Shown here: positions 12,576 through 24,427 of the stretch, in pieces
Layout of the letters: the number at the start of each line of letters is the position of its first letter
How positions within the stretch are numbered: the first letter of the stretch is position 1
Assembly: GCA_049999805.1 (NCBI GenBank)
Contig: JBNGIO010006150.1
Coordinates: 24,661-88,660, forward strand
Reading direction: 5' to 3'
Origin: Folioceros fuciformis
Lineage: Eukaryota; Anthocerotophyta; Anthocerotopsida; Anthocerotales
Length of the DNA stretch: 64,000 nt
The notes under the pieces: model-generated
What the model was told of the DNA's origin: nothing
What the model saw: the letters and a program-made list of their open reading frames with translations, nothing else
The model's database searches: none
Translations under genes and position numbers: made by a program

Positions 12576-15500
12576 TCAGGATCCTCCGAATCTCTTTATG
12601 TGTTCCAGTTTAAGAGCCTTCACTTCTCGCGTGTACATCCTGGGAGCTATGGCCATGGACATGAGCTCCTGGAACAGGAGCTTGCACGCGTAGGGAACGT
12701 GCACTTGCACTATATCCGTCTTATTCTTACATCCTCGGCACTCGTAGGTGTTCTTCTTCAAGTTGGCGATGGCGATGAGGCCGCAGTGCTGGCAGACATG
12801 CACCCTGTAGGCGTCGCTCTGATCGAAGAGCCTTTCCTTGAGGAAGTGGGCTGCCCCATGTGCTATCATGCAGTCCCTCTCCATCTCCCCGAACCTGAGG
12901 CCCCCATCTCTGGACCTTCCTTCAGCAGGCTGGCGGGTGAGGATCTGCACGGGGCCCCTCCCTCGAGAATGGATCTTGTCGTCCACCATGTGCTTCAGCC
13001 TCTGATAGTAGGTGGGTCCTAGGAAGACCATGGCAGCCAGAGGCTTCCCTGTGTGCCCGTTGTACATTCTCTCGAACCCCCGCATCTGGTACCCGCACTT
13101 GTTCAGAGCCTTGCTGATGTTGTCCACTGTGACATCCGTGAAGGGGGTGGCGTCCCCCTCCTTCCCCATGTGCGCTGCCACCTTCCCCATGATGCACTCG
13201 ATCAGCTGCCCGATGGTCATTCGCGACGGGATGGCATGCGGGTTCACGATGATGTCGGGAGTGATGCCCTCCTGGGTCCACGGCATGTCCTCCTGCGTGT
13301 ACGTCATCCCCACAGTCCCCTTCTGCCCGTGCCGGCTGCTGAACTTGTCTCCGATCTGCGGGATCCTGATGGACCGAACCCTGATCTTCACAAACCTGAG
13401 CCCATCGGCGTTGGTGGTGAGCAGGACCTGGTCGATCATCCCGCTCTCGCTGTGCCGGAGACATGTGCTCTGATCCCTCTTGGAGTATCTCTGATGGGTC
13501 TGATCCCCGTGCTCCTCCCCGTGCAGGGGCGTGGTCTTGCCTATGATCACATCCTCCCCAGACACCCTGGTCCCGGGAGGAGCCAGCCCATCCAGATCCA
13601 GCTTGTCGTACGAGCCATGCCTCATCCCCGTCGTGTTCTCCCTGTTGGGCCTCTCGAACTCCTCCTTCACCAGGCTCCCCTGCTTCTTCTCCTCGTCCCT
13701 GTACGACCTGTAGAAGATCGAGCGGAAGAAGCCCCGGTCTATGGCAGACTGGTTCATGATCACCGAGTCCTCCTGGTTGTACCCAGAGTAGCATGCAATG
13801 GCCACGATAGCATTGATCCCCGCAGGCAGCTGCCTGAAATGCAGATGTTCCATGGCCCTGGTGGTCACCAGAGGCTTCTGCGGGTAGTACAGCACGTAGG
13901 CCAACGTATCCATCCGGAGCTGGTAGTTCGTGACGTAGATCCCCATGGCCTGCTTGCCCATGGCAGACTGGTACGTGTTCCTCGGGCTCTGGTTGTGGTC
14001 AGGGAAGGGGATGATGGACCCGCACACTCCCAGAATCATGGACGGATGGATCTCACAATGGGTGTATATATCAGAGTATGCCTCATCCGGATTGTTCCTG
14101 GCATTCACAAGGTCAGCAATGGTCATGGAGATCATGGTCGTCTCCTCCTCCTCCGTATCCACGTACTCGAAGAAACCCTTGTCCACCAGCACATTCCACC
14201 CTCCCGCCGCCGACTCCCTCTGCTGCAACGCTCTCATGTCCGACTTCTTGATCAGCAGCCGCTGCTTCTCCACGATGAACAAGGGCCGGCTGCACCGCCC
14301 ATAATCTGTGTACAGCCTCAGCTCCTTCAACCTGATGTCCCTCACAACCCCAACTTCCGGATTCACATCCACCTGCCTCCTCAGCGACCTCAAAGTCCTC
14401 ACCAGCAGCTCGGGGTCTCGATGTATCCCCACCCAACACCCGTTGACAAACACCTTGGTGGAGTTGGGGATCACGGCAGGGGAGATCTCCTCGAACCCTT
14501 CCGTGCTCCACTCGTCCAGAAACTCCAGAATTGGGTTGGCCACGGATCCCACCGTGATGTAAGCCATGAGAGCCAGATTCTTCACCAACCCACAAGCCTG
14601 CCCTTCAGGAGTCTCTGCCGGGCACATCATCCCCCAGTGCGAATTATGCAGCTGCCGGGGCTTGGCCAGCTTTCCTTCCCTCCCGATGGGAGAATTCAGC
14701 CTCCTCAGGTGGGAAAGGGTCGAAGCATACGTCAGCCTGTTCAACACCTGCGACACTCCAGCCCTCACCCCCGCCGTGTTGGCCTGCCCCCAGTTCCCCG
14801 TTGCCAGAGAATACTTCAAGGCACTGGTGATGGTCTTTGCCTTCACAGCGTATGCCAAATTCACATCCTTCCCATCATCCACGCACTTCTGCAGATAGCT
14901 CCTCACGTCCTTGGTCAGCTTCCTGAACAGCATCCTGAACAAACCCCCCAGCAAAGGTCCTGCCAGATCCAGCCTCTTGTTCCCATAGTGATCCCTATCA
15001 TCCTCAGCCCTCCTCCCCAAAGCACAGAGCAGCAGCCGGTGGATGATGTATCCAAAGAAATACGCTTTCTTGGTCTCGAAGAACTCGCCCACTCCCACAT
15101 GGGGAAGCATCTCCTTCTGCAAGATCTCTTTGGCATACTTGATCCGCTTCTCCCTCGTCACCCCAACGGTGGACCCTCTCTTCCCGATATAATCCAGCGC
15201 CACCTGCTGGTTCTGGATCACAAACGCCTCCTCCAGCGACGGCCTCAGAAGCTCCATCATGGCAGTGTCCGTGAAGTCGTAGCAGATGTGCTCCAGAATG
15301 TCCTTGTCTGCGACATATCCCAGAGCTCGGAACACGACGATGATGGGGATCTCGGTTCTGATGTACGGAAGAGTTGCTCTGATGTACTGCCCCGAGGACC
15401 CCCCTTTCGCCCCGGCCCTGGAGAGCATGCGAACGAACATGCTGCTCGCTGGCCGGTTCTGATTCTCTGCCATAGACCTCACCTCCGCGACGAAAGCGTA

Positions 15501-16145
15501 CTTGTTCGGCTGCCGTTTCTTGAAGACGTAGACGTGGTTTGTGCTCATTTTCTCCTGCGCGATCAGAACCTTCTCGCTGCCGTTGATGATAAAGTACCCG
15601 CCCTGGTCGTAGGGGCATTCTCCGAGTTCGGTGAGATCCTTGTCCGAGTTTCCATGGAGCGTGCAGTTCCGCGACCTCAGCATGATGGGAACCTTGCCAA
15701 TGTACACCTTCGGGAGCTCCTCCTGCTCCACCTCCTCCTCCCCGTCGTCTCCCTTCCTTATCACCTTCTTCACCACGTCCATGTAGAGGGGAGCCGAGTA
15801 GGTGAGGTTCCGCAGCCTGGCAGCTTTCGGGAAGAGGGTGGCCGTCTCCCCGTCTGATTCTGTCATCATCGGCCGGCTCAAGTATATCTGCCCGAAGTTG
15901 ATCTTGTACAGCGTCTCCCCCTGGTCCGCCTCCCCCGCGCTCCTGCCCGGGTTGTGCTGCGACTCGGACCGGATCTCGATGTCAGCCGACTCATCCACGA
16001 TCTCCTGCATCGTGTTCAGGATGAACTCGTCGAACGAGTCCAGCTGCTGCCGCACGAGCCCTTTCTCCTCGAAGAAGGCGCTGATCACAGCCCACGCATC
16101 CTCCTGCGTGATCTCTTCGTCTTCTTCCTCCTCGTCCCCGTACAT
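12576..16145 (-). CDS. NRPB2: RNA polymerase II second-largest subunit, intronless copy 1
   Basis: Uninterrupted 1189-residue frame, full length for plant RPB2, the subunit that forms one side of the Pol II active-site cleft. After an acidic start it reads [20 protein letters not shown]. Family landmarks in order are [31 protein letters not shown] (acidic catalytic pair), [18 protein letters not shown] with the active-site lysines, and [19 protein letters not shown]. The C-terminal zinc ribbon has two CxxC pairs (CQHCG and CRGC). Nothing essential looks lost. There are no introns, unlike its multi-exon neighbours. Codon third positions are strongly G/C, which leaves a 934-codon open frame on the opposite strand. 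The last 18 residues (from [10 protein letters not shown]) differ from copy 2. A second intronless copy lies at 54369-57983, same strand. Confidence 0.97.
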   Translation of the reverse strand: MYGDEEEEDEEITQEDAWAVISAFFEEKGLVRQQLDSFDEFILNTMQEIVDESADIEIRSESQHNPGRSAGEADQGETLYKINFGQIYLSRPMMTESDGETATLFPKAARLRNLTYSAPLYMDVVKKVIRKGDDGEEEVEQEELPKVYIGKVPIMLRSRNCTLHGNSDKDLTELGECPYDQGGYFIINGSEKVLIAQEKMSTNHVYVFKKRQPNKYAFVAEVRSMAENQNRPASSMFVRMLSRAGAKGGSSGQYIRATLPYIRTEIPIIVVFRALGYVADKDILEHICYDFTDTAMMELLRPSLEEAFVIQNQQVALDYIGKRGSTVGVTREKRIKYAKEILQKEMLPHVGVGEFFETKKAYFFGYIIHRLLLCALGRRAEDDRDHYGNKRLDLAGPLLGGLFRMLFRKLTKDVRSYLQKCVDDGKDVNLAYAVKAKTITSALKYSLATGNWGQANTAGVRAGVSQVLNRLTYASTLSHLRRLNSPIGREGKLAKPRQLHNSHWGMMCPAETPEGQACGLVKNLALMAYITVGSVANPILEFLDEWSTEGFEEISPAVIPNSTKVFVNGCWVGIHRDPELLVRTLRSLRRQVDVNPEVGVVRDIRLKELRLYTDYGRCSRPLFIVEKQRLLIKKSDMRALQQRESAAGGWNVLVDKGFFEYVDTEEEETTMISMTIADLVNARNNPDEAYSDIYTHCEIHPSMILGVCGSIIPFPDHNQSPRNTYQSAMGKQAMGIYVTNYQLRMDTLAYVLYYPQKPLVTTRAMEHLHFRQLPAGINAIVAIACYSGYNQEDSVIMNQSAIDRGFFRSIFYRSYRDEEKKQGSLVKEEFERPNRENTTGMRHGSYDKLDLDGLAPPGTRVSGEDVIIGKTTPLHGEEHGDQTHQRYSKRDQSTCLRHSESGMIDQVLLTTNADGLRFVKIRVRSIRIPQIGDKFSSRHGQKGTVGMTYTQEDMPWTQEGITPDIIVNPHAIPSRMTIGQLIECIMGKVAAHMGKEGDATPFTDVTVDNISKALNKCGYQMRGFERMYNGHTGKPLAAMVFLGPTYYQRLKHMVDDKIHSRGRGPVQILTRQPAEGRSRDGGLRFGEMERDCMIAHGAAHFLKERLFDQSDAYRVHVCQHCGLIAIANLKKNTYECRGCKNKTDIVQVHVPYACKLLFQELMSMAIAPRMYTREVKALKLEHIKRFGGS

Positions 16146-16841
16146 TTCTGCTGTTTCTGCCGCGTCTTCCTCGTCTTCTTGCTATCGTCTCACCATCAAG
16201 CCCAGCCCGGCTGCTGTCGAATGCCAGCGACCAAACTTCAAGCGTCAAGAACTACTGCCTCTTCCCAGCGCTGGGAACGCCGTTGATGTACGTACGTCGT
16301 GTTGAGTGATGAGCATGCTGACTCGGGTTAGTCTAGGTTGTAACCAGGGTTAGATGCGGGTTAGAAGCCTCTCGAGCCAGCCGCTAGAATGGCTCGAGGA
16401 GATGCACAGCGGGGTTTTGTTGGAACTCCACCGATTTGGTGGGAGGAGGCGTCTTTGCCGCACGCAGTGAGACGCGGGGAGGTGAGAATGAGCGGCAGAG
16501 TCAATGCTTTGAGAATTGCTGCTTTTCTGTTCTGGAATCAGGTTGTTGTGGTTGATGCTGCTCCCGTCTTGTGATGTGGGATCAGTGTGGGGTTTTAAGG
16601 CCTCCGTCCGTGCTTGGAGGATTGGGGGTGATGTGATGGTTGGTGCGGAGGAGGGAGCATGCGTTTCATTTTCAGATCCGGGTTGGTGTGTCAGGTGATG
16701 CTCAGCTGAATAGTTTGATTGGAGCTGAAGGAGAGGGAAGCGGTCCCGGATGGAGTGCGAGGGAGCAGCTGTGGCGGCCTGATTTTCTGAGGCTGCTCGG
16801 GCTAGCCATGACATGCATGCGCGCTCTGTTCCCGTGCAACC
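16146..16841. promoter_or_regulatory. Divergent intergenic region, RPB2 copy 1 / AIM24
   Basis: 696 bp separate the start codons of RPB2 (-) and the AIM24 gene (+), which are transcribed away from each other, so both promoters must lie here. Overlapping open frames on either strand look like chance frames in GC-rich DNA. No TATA box or other element stands out. Confidence 0.45.
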
Positions 16842-19118
16842 ATGGCTGCTCCAGCTTTGTCCACGCCCTTCCAGCCGTATGTCTATCAGGTATGACTGCT
16901 TTCCAGCAAGTTGCAGGTTTTGATTCTCCTTGTCGATGGGGCTTCGTAGTGCGCAATCGGCACTCTATCGGTCTGGGGTTCTGGAGTCCTGTTAGGTTGG
17001 CTATGAGTCGGCCGCTGCTGATTTCTGTTAGCAAGGCCTGCAATTCCCCTGGCTGCTTCGTTCATCTGTATGTAGAAGGAGACGAATGGCTTGGTTACCA
17101 TCTCGTGGAAGTCTGGTTGGTGAATTATAGTTGTTTTGTAACTGCTACGGCGCCGGAATTCTGCTGAAGGACTTCAGTCTGATTCATGTGGATGCAGCTT
17201 TATGCTTTAAAGGCCCCTACGGTGTCTAGCTCTGTGACGCGTTTATCGGCTGTTTCAGAGTCCGCAAGCATCGATAACGCCGTTTCAGATACTTGGTGGG
17301 GAAGCACAAGTCGTGCAGGCAAGCTTTGGCTTCCTTGTTCTGCTTCTTGCTTGTCCTGTCGTTTTCCTCAGGGTGTTCTGGTCTCTGATCTGTTGTGGGT
17401 GCCTCTCGTGGTTCAGATAATGTTGAAACCAGATGAGAAAATCATAGCAAGGCCAGGTATGAGTCTTAGCAGTCACTCGTTTGTTTTAGGAGACCAAGAC
17501 TGAGTCTGACTATTTCGATAATATGCAGGCGCTCATGTCTCGGTTTCTTCTCACGTCCTCATTGCCTGTGGTGTTAACTGCATGCAGGAATGATGTGCTA
17601 CATGTCTGGATCAGTGCAGGTGGAAAATAATCTACCTGTGGACAATAACCTCCTTGCTGGTTTCTTTCAATGGCTGTTTGCAAAACATCAGCCAACAATC
17701 ACGTACTACTCAACTTCCACTGTGATTGTCATGTGCGCTAAACTATGCAACTTGTGTAATCTGGACACCAGAATGTCATTGTTGGTTCTGAAGTGGCCCA
17801 ACTGGTGGTGAATACCGTCTCAGGTTTGTCAACTCCGGAGGTGGAGATGGCTACATTGGTTTAGCGGCCCCTGCACCAGCAAGGATTCTTCCAGTGCGCC
17901 CTAGCCTTTTGTCCGAATTCGCCTTTTCGTCTGCAAGCATTGCTTGGAGACACTAATAGCTGTGGTTCCTTGTCGACAGGTTGACCTGGCCTTGTTTGGT
18001 GGGGAGATTATCTGCCAGGTGTTCTTCCAAGCCTCTGGAAAAATTCACTGGCCCTTACTCTGCAACCTGGCTTTGATTTAACAATCCTGATTATCTTGCA
18101 GCGAGATTCATACTTGTGCTCCATCAATGATGTGAAAGTGTCCTCTCTCACAACCCGACGCGTGCGGGCTGGGTTTTTGGTGGCAGAGGTGGAATCACTA
18201 GAATGTCGCTTTTGAGCAGAATGAATGTGCTCGGCAAAGTAGATGAGGTTGCAATGATCAGATATTCTCGGCAAAGTTGGTTTGTTGAGCAACCTCGTAT
18301 CTGTCTGGTGTGGTTGCAGGCTGTTTACATGCACAAGCTAGTAGGACGCGGGCTTGCCTTCATCACAGCTGGAGGGTCTAGTAGGTTCTTGTCTGCAGTA
18401 TCACCTGTTTAGTTGGCATTCGGTGGTTGTGACAGTGATATCCTCCATGAGCATTTTTATGTTGTCTTGGTGGCCCCAATATCTTGCATTCATGTCCGGA
18501 GATATCTTGCTGGATTTGCGCTTAACATTCTCTATCGCGTGTGTTGTGTACAGTTGTTCAAAAGAGTCTTGCCCGGGGAGAAGCGTTGATTGTTGATGCT
18601 GGTTGTGTTGTTGCCATGACAAGCAATGTTAGTATGGAGGTGAAATACGTCGGCAACCTCAAGTGGCCGTTGTTTGCGGTAAATCTTATGGTTGACCTTC
18701 CAAGTTGCGATGTATGTTGAACCAGCTTACGTCTGTATTGAGCATCCCACCTACAGCATGCAAGATTGTTTTTGTATTGAGTGCCCCAAGCCGATCGGTT
18801 CTGAGGATGGAGTTCATGCACGTGTTGCAGAGTGACGGACTCTTTCAAGCGCATTTGACTGGACCCGGAGTTGTCTTCATTCAAAGCTTGCCTTTCGGTC
18901 GCTTTGCTCAGCGTCTAGCAAGGTACATTGTATTAGGTTCCATCAGTGAATGACATGTCGGTGTGGTGTTGAATGTTGTTCTGAGTTAATGCCTCTCGCA
19001 TTGCAGGGCCGTCTCAAACTCTACCATGCGAGAGAACCCACGAGTCCTGTTCCAACTCATTTTGTTCTTCTTCCTAGCTTATGTCATGATTCTTACCTCC
19101 ATACTTTTTTCCGAGTGA
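16842..19118 (+). CDS. AIM24-family (TRAP-like) protein
   Basis: Member of the family named for yeast Aim24 (mitochondrial inheritance), related to plant proteins annotated as TRAP-like or mitochondrial biogenesis AIM24. Eleven exons join in frame: 16842-16889, 17259-17318, 17417-17456, 17588-17702, 17824-17893, 17980-18018, 18102-18188, 18320-18380, 18554-18678, 18831-18922, 19007-19118, giving 282 residues. The start MAAPALSTPFQPYVYQ is the plant-type N-terminus. AIM24 landmarks are GGEAQVVQIMLKPDE, VDLALFGGEIICQ and LTGPGVVFIQSLPF. A C-terminal hydrophobic segment (LILFFFLAYVMILTSILF) suggests a membrane anchor. Intron 2 has a GC donor (CAG/GCAAGC at 17319). The molecular function of the family is not settled; the family call is strong. 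Confidence 0.93.
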
Positions 19119-19319
19119 CCAAAGCCATTCAGCTTGCTCTTGGCATCCAGAACTTGAGGACGGCTCCTTGTGGGAACGCTACAGCAAGGAAGTGGACACC
19201 ATTGCAACTTCCCTTCCTCTTAACGAAGTGAAAATGAGTTGATATCTCACATCCTTCAGATTAGAACCCGCAAATTTACTACAAATTTGCTAGAGTAGAA
19301 CAGGAGTCCAGGATTTCAA

Positions 19320-19625
19320 TTACACTGGCCATTTTTGACCATTGTTGGCTATCAAACCAGTGCGCCCTAGCAATGAGCATTGGGGAACCGGCTTGGACCT
19401 ACAAAGTCTTCCGTTTTGGAAGGGTGCAGGAACAGCTTTCTCCGGCTCTTTACAGCAGAGCTCCACGAAGAAAGCTCCATAACTAAGCTGGTCAGGCACA
19501 TAACAAGCATCCTCGTATCTAACAAGGGCGAAGGACTCCATTGCCACAGACAGCAAGCCTTCCAGCTTCCGACCTTCTTCGTTCGATGGAAGGCAGTTCC
19601 AGACATCAAAGGCACAAACCCGTTT
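19320..19625 (-). pseudogene. Degenerate second copy of the last exon of the PF10142 gene
   Basis: Downstream of the last exon of the next gene, the minus strand repeats its opening block. Residues YGAFFVEL follow a GACCAG acceptor-like sequence at about 19490-19520, matching YGAFFVELWF at 19741-19890. After a short stretch the match (KTEDFVGPSRFPNAHC against TEAVIVPNQFPYADC) continues in another frame, so a shift has occurred. It could be a tandem exon duplication that decayed, or an alternative terminal exon. Confidence 0.6.
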
Positions 19626-19740
19626 CAGGGCCCTATCCCGTAATAGTTAGTGCCCTGCGGCTGAAATCAGCCGCAGGGCAGGAACACGAGCCCTGGAATG
19701 TCATCATACTGCCCATCTTTGTCTCTGTTGTCAGCGTTTA

Positions 19741-22527
19741 TCAAACAAGTATGCCCCGGCAAGCCCCTCCATGGCAATCAGCATAGGGGAATTGATTTGG
19801 AACAATGACGGCCTCCGTTGTGAAAATGTATGGGAACAGGATTTCCGGGCCTGCAAACCAGAGCTCCACAAAGAAAGCGCCATAGCGCTCCTGGGCAAGC
19901 AAGCACATAACAACGATCGTTCTGTTCTGAAAACATGAACCGTAATGAATAAATATGCACTCTGCAAATATGGACTCTTCAAGCATGAATTCCATAGGCA
20001 AATGAACCAGCTTGACATTGGAGTTGGAGCCTTGTGGTTACACAAAGCTCGCCGCCATACCTCTTGGGAAGCTATGGATGCAGTGTAGGTTCTGACCCCA
20101 TTGACAATGGAAGGACGGATGTTCTTCTGTCGGAAAAGGATGGGCTGGAAACAGCCTCCCGAGATCACAAAAGTTGAGCTGCCACAGTTTTTGGCAACAA
20201 AATTACATTGAAGATCTGACAAAATTACATTGAAGATCTGACCAGTAGGCTGCGACTCACCAGTCATCGATGTTGCCAGTCAGCCACCGAAAGTCCCGCC
20301 TCCTGCTGTCCTTTGTGTAAGCATACCACATGGTCGCCCTTAGGGGCTTGTCTAGAGTTTTTATCTGTAGAATCCCTCTGTCCCTGTCAACTTGCCACCA
20401 GTAGCTGGGCCGACTGATTTTCAGCTTTGCCGGAGAAGTGGACCTCACGATGCTCATGACAAGGTCATTCTCTGTCGAGGATGGTTTCAGGCTTGTTACT
20501 TTCTCATTTCCAGTGACGATGCTGAGATAGAAAGCCTGCGCAGCTGCTACAAGCTGGTGCACGTGCGGAGACGAGAATGAGAGTCCCCATGTGGTGTTAA
20601 AGCAGAAAAGAGGCCACAGCATACCTTGACCAGCCCCGTTGCTAGTGAATGCTCTGTGTTGGCCAGGACCAGCAAGTGTTTTTCGCCCTTCAACTCATTC
20701 CAGTAGTACAGGCTGCATGCATGTACATGGCAGAAGGGAGTTTATCCTTCCTGCGGACAGCCATTCCTAAGCAACCACACAAGCTAACAAAGTATGTACC
20801 TGTCATCCATAAAGAAAAACTCATCATTTGAAGCTATGACAATGAGCTTTGGCATGGTGAGCCGTTCCTTGTACACCAAGGGGTCCACTATGCTCTGCGA
20901 TGTACGAGAAGCATCATGACAGGTTCCTTCTACTATCAGATGATACAATAGCCCGGGTAATTGGACTCTGACCATAAGTTCAACCATTTCCGGTGTATCC
21001 AGCTGTGCAGTGATGTTCAGGGCGTAGTAGGGCTCAAATGCAAAGGTCCAGCCGCCAAGAGATTGATAGAAGTGGTGAAGGTTTGGCACAAAATTTAGAG
21101 CATCCATAACGATTGGGATAATCCCTACGACACGCTGCAGACCCACCCATGAAGGTCAGGCTCAGCCTTTCAACATAAGGACAGGCGATTGCAACTGTCA
21201 AAGGTCTGCATTAAAACAAAACAAGCTCTTGTTGTCAGCCTGAACTGTACTACAACTGGTTGTTGGAGGGTTAGTGGGTCCATGCCTTGTCCACGGCACC
21301 TGTGGTCCAGGTTGTCCAGCCACGTTTGCTTGCCCCAGCAACCACAAAACTGGAGACCTGTAAGATCACAAGGTCAGAAATGCTGTGTCCTGAGGTTCAT
21401 GTTCACCACTGGCTCCATGTGGTCAGCTGGTCAAAGGGATTGGGAATGCATGGAAGACCTTAGCATTCAGCTGTAGACTGGCATATTCCTGAATCACATC
21501 CATTGCTCGGACAGAGGACTTGGTCATAGGAAGCCGAGCGAGCCATCTAGAACTGTCAGGGTGCTTCATAAAGTAGTACCAAGTATCTGGAAAACGTGTG
21601 GGAATAGTCAGATTCAGCAGAAGAGATGAGCCAAGTAAGCAGGTGAAGGGAGTGCACACACTGCAATCAATTGGAAGTACAAAAGACCTACAGGCAATGA
21701 GATCATCTTCATAACGATGCATTCGACTTCCATCACTTGTGAAACGGCAAGGTTGGTTGGGCACTTGATAAAGCACAGCAGTTATGGTCTTTGTGTTCAC
21801 GGCAACACTAACCAACCATGCAAATCATTACGGCTACATTCTCACAGTTCGATCACCTCCCTCTCCTCACGGCATATTCATAGACATCAGCCTCATAACA
21901 AGGAATGCTTACGCCGCTGCTAGCTCAAGAAGCTCGTCTTTGGCTGTGGGCGGATCATTTGTGTTGCTACCTCCTCCGATGAGCATAAACGCTGTGTCTA
22001 CAAACTTCATTGAGCCAGGCTTCTGCAAAAGAAGTTGACAATGGACAGACCTTCATTCATGCTGTGCATATCACAAGAAGCTATTGCACCCAATTGTCAG
22101 ACCACACTTCCCCTCACCACAATGACAAGGTGATGCGTCCATACTGCACAGTCCACATCGTCGGTGGATAACCACCCTTGGCTGGTCATGTTTAACACAT
22201 GACCCTCCCATCTCCCCGTTGGAAACCATCCCTTCACTCGTGTGTCTGTGTCAAACCAGCTAGACAATAGACGACACCCTGCCTATGAGGCTAATTCCAT
22301 GAATTCTGAACCTAGCAGCATGACACTTCTCAACTGCTCCTCCGAGTTCTGAGCATATCGGGCATGCATGCACACCTGAAGTGTGGATCGGGCTGAAGAA
22401 TGTAATCGTCCAGAGGAGTCCCTGAGACTGGTCCACACAGACAGAACCCGACAAACAGTAAGGGCATCGCTTCAATCCAGATTCTTGCCATAGCTGCTGC
22501 CATGACACAATACATCGCAGCACCCAT
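19741..22527 (-). CDS. PhoPQ-activated pathogenicity-related family protein (PF10142), secreted
   Basis: An alpha/beta-hydrolase-like family found in bacteria and some eukaryotes (AprA in Dictyostelium); its enzymatic role is not established. Twelve exons join in frame: 22527-22376, 22259-22118, 22022-21913, 21807-21692, 21586-21459, 21357-21286, 21134-20973, 20894-20800, 20712-20625, 20553-20261, 20178-20061, 19890-19741, about 541 residues. The start gives a hydrophobic signal peptide (around PLLFVGFCLCGPVSG), then TPLDDYILQPDPHF. Family motifs: MLIGGGSNTN, FVVAGASKRGWTTWTTGAVD (nucleophile-elbow-like Ser), VVGIIPIVMDALNF, IVDPLVYKERLTMPKLIV and NDEFF. The intron after exon 6 has a GC donor (AAG/GCATGG). 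The exon 10/11 junction and the exact ATG (22527 or 22503) are the least certain points. The family name reflects a bacterial regulon, not a known virulence role here. Confidence 0.87.
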
Positions 22528-22965
22528 ATGCACTGTAGGGGTCCGACAGGAAAACTGAAGTGCTAGCTCAATGGTTGTAGGGATCAAATGAGGGCGCCAA
22601 GTGGACGAAGATGAGAGGTTGGATTTCGTTATAACTTTTCTAGAGCGACCCTCTAAACTGGACAGACGAACCGTCTCCCTTGCGACCCACTTCGCCAGAC
22701 ACGCTGTGTTCTCACCGGAGTGTGTCAACTAGCCCAGGAAAGCAAGTTCTTGATACCCTCCTCGTAGGGTACCCTGCAACTTAGACTCCGCACCGCACAT
22801 TGTGTGACCCACATGTCCATGCCCTTTTTTACAACCATGCGCCCATCGTGTGACGTACAGCACCATCTTAGCAACCATTATCACTGTGGAACAGGATGTT
22901 GGAGGTTGTGTCTGACTGGATGCTGCATGCAGAGAATTGAAGTGTCAACTAGCGGACAGAAAAGA
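22528..22965. other. Intergenic region upstream of the PF10142 gene
   Basis: Holds the leader and presumably the promoter of the minus-strand PF10142 gene, and sequence upstream of the coiled-coil frames. The frame of that gene stays open upstream to 22728 without recognisable protein sequence. I support no separate gene here. Confidence 0.4.
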
Positions 22966-23578
22966 TGGGGTACCACCACGTACTGTCCAAACATGAGGGT
23001 GCGATTGTTCAGCACAGCAAGGCCTTTGATCAGCAGGTTCTTCGAGATAGAAGGCTTGTGAAAGAGCAGAAGCTCAAGATATAATGCGGGAGGAGACTCA
23101 AATCCAGGACTGGTGGGGGAAGGCCAGAGAAGGGCAAGTGTATCGCGAACTACAGGCAGAGCAACGATACATCATCGATAAGCACTGGAGGCAAGAGAAC
23201 TACTTCCGAAACTGCGCCGATGGGGAGGTTCACAGGATGAGGGAGGTGGCCACTCTCAAGATGGCTGAGAAGGAGGTCAAGAGACTTCGCGAAGTCGACG
23301 AGTTCAACCAACACGTGTGGGACACGGAGATCAAATGGAGAGATTACGAGGCTGACAGGGAAAGATGGCATGACAGGCGGTGCCAGAGATTCAGGGACAA
23401 TTTGAAGATTCCCAAGCTTTCTCTTATCACATACCCTGTGACGGTGGACAAGATCCGCCTGTGCAATTCCTTGGGCCTGGAGCTTAGGAGACTTCCTATG
23501 CATGGAAATGCACACAGAGCACCTTGCCTTGATGGCACCTCTGGGCGGTTTGGAACTGAAAATATCTATATCCGCTAA
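22966..23578 (+). CDS. Hypothetical coiled-coil protein, possibly frameshifted
   Basis: Two abutting frames look like parts of one charged helical protein. 22966-23084 starts MGYHHVLSKHEGAIVQ and ends KEQKLKI. 23084-23578 starts MREETQIQDWWGKAREG and is rich in E, K, R, Q and W with heptad-like spacing to about residue 105 (for example EKEVKRLREVDEF). The first stop and second start overlap as TAATG, so the two are offset by one base. Charge and helix pattern continue across the junction, which suggests a single-base error, a real frameshift mutation or an unrecognised splice. I do not recognise the family. Confidence 0.4.
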
Positions 23579-24427
23579 CGAGGATTGAATTTGATTGCAC
23601 ATCAGCCGACCATAGCTTTGTCCCGGCATTGCAACAACAGGTGCTGGTAAGCCCGCATCTGTTTGCGTCCAATAAGCCACAGCTTTTGACGTTTGATGGA
23701 AGTCCATCAGCCTGACCAACCACCATCACACCCACAGGCTCTCTGGCTTGCTCAGTGGTATCAGCAGAGCATCCCTAATCTGAAGCATCTGTAATCGAGA
23801 CAACACAGGTCATGGCAATGCTTCATGGACCAATCACAACCTTAAAACCCCTGAATATATTATATGCCAGACATGGGTCATTGTGGGACAAGCGCGGTGG
23901 ATTCCGTTGCCACAGTCGGCTCAACTTCCAACCCGGCGTTCTGCGCTCCCTGGAGATGGAAGGTAGTTGGAAGCGGAGCCGCAAAACCCTGCAACAGCCC
24001 AGAAATAGCACATAATTGCCTCCATCTGTGAAGACTTTGTCCCTTCTAACATGTTGTTCATCAACCAATGGGATGTCACTGTCGTAGTAGATACTCGTTG
24101 ATCGATCTTTGACTGCCGGTCCCTAAGATGCTGAATATGTAAGAAGAGGCTGCAGGCATTGTTCTTCTGGTGTGACGACATAATGACGGCAGCCAGGGCC
24201 GTCTCCTCTCCATCGCTCACATTCTGCAGCTCCACAAAAATCGACTGCAGATTGCGGCAAGTGGGCATCAGATTGCATCGCCGACACCCCCTACCCTCCT
24301 TTTCTACTCCTCTGACCGCCCAACCATGGACTTCATCCGGGCAGCACAGTAAGACTACCTATCTCCTGCACGTCGCTCTGGCCTCCATTTGCAGGCCACA
24401 TTTCACCAGTGTTGTTTGCTTGCCCAG
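23579..24427. other. Unassigned region with possible first exon of the SEC14 gene
   Basis: No gene supported from 23579 to about 24320. At 24325 an ATG opens MDFIRAA, followed by a good donor (CA/GTAAGA at 24347). It sits where the SEC14 first exon should be, but the phase does not fit the next exon, so a small exon or a sequence error may be involved. Confidence 0.35.

Noticed and set aside
13053-15857. 934-codon plus-strand open frame rich in Arg, His, Leu and Pro
   Set aside because: It is exactly antisense to RPB2 copy 1 and follows from G/C-rich third codon positions. It has no family motif and is not kept in copy 2.
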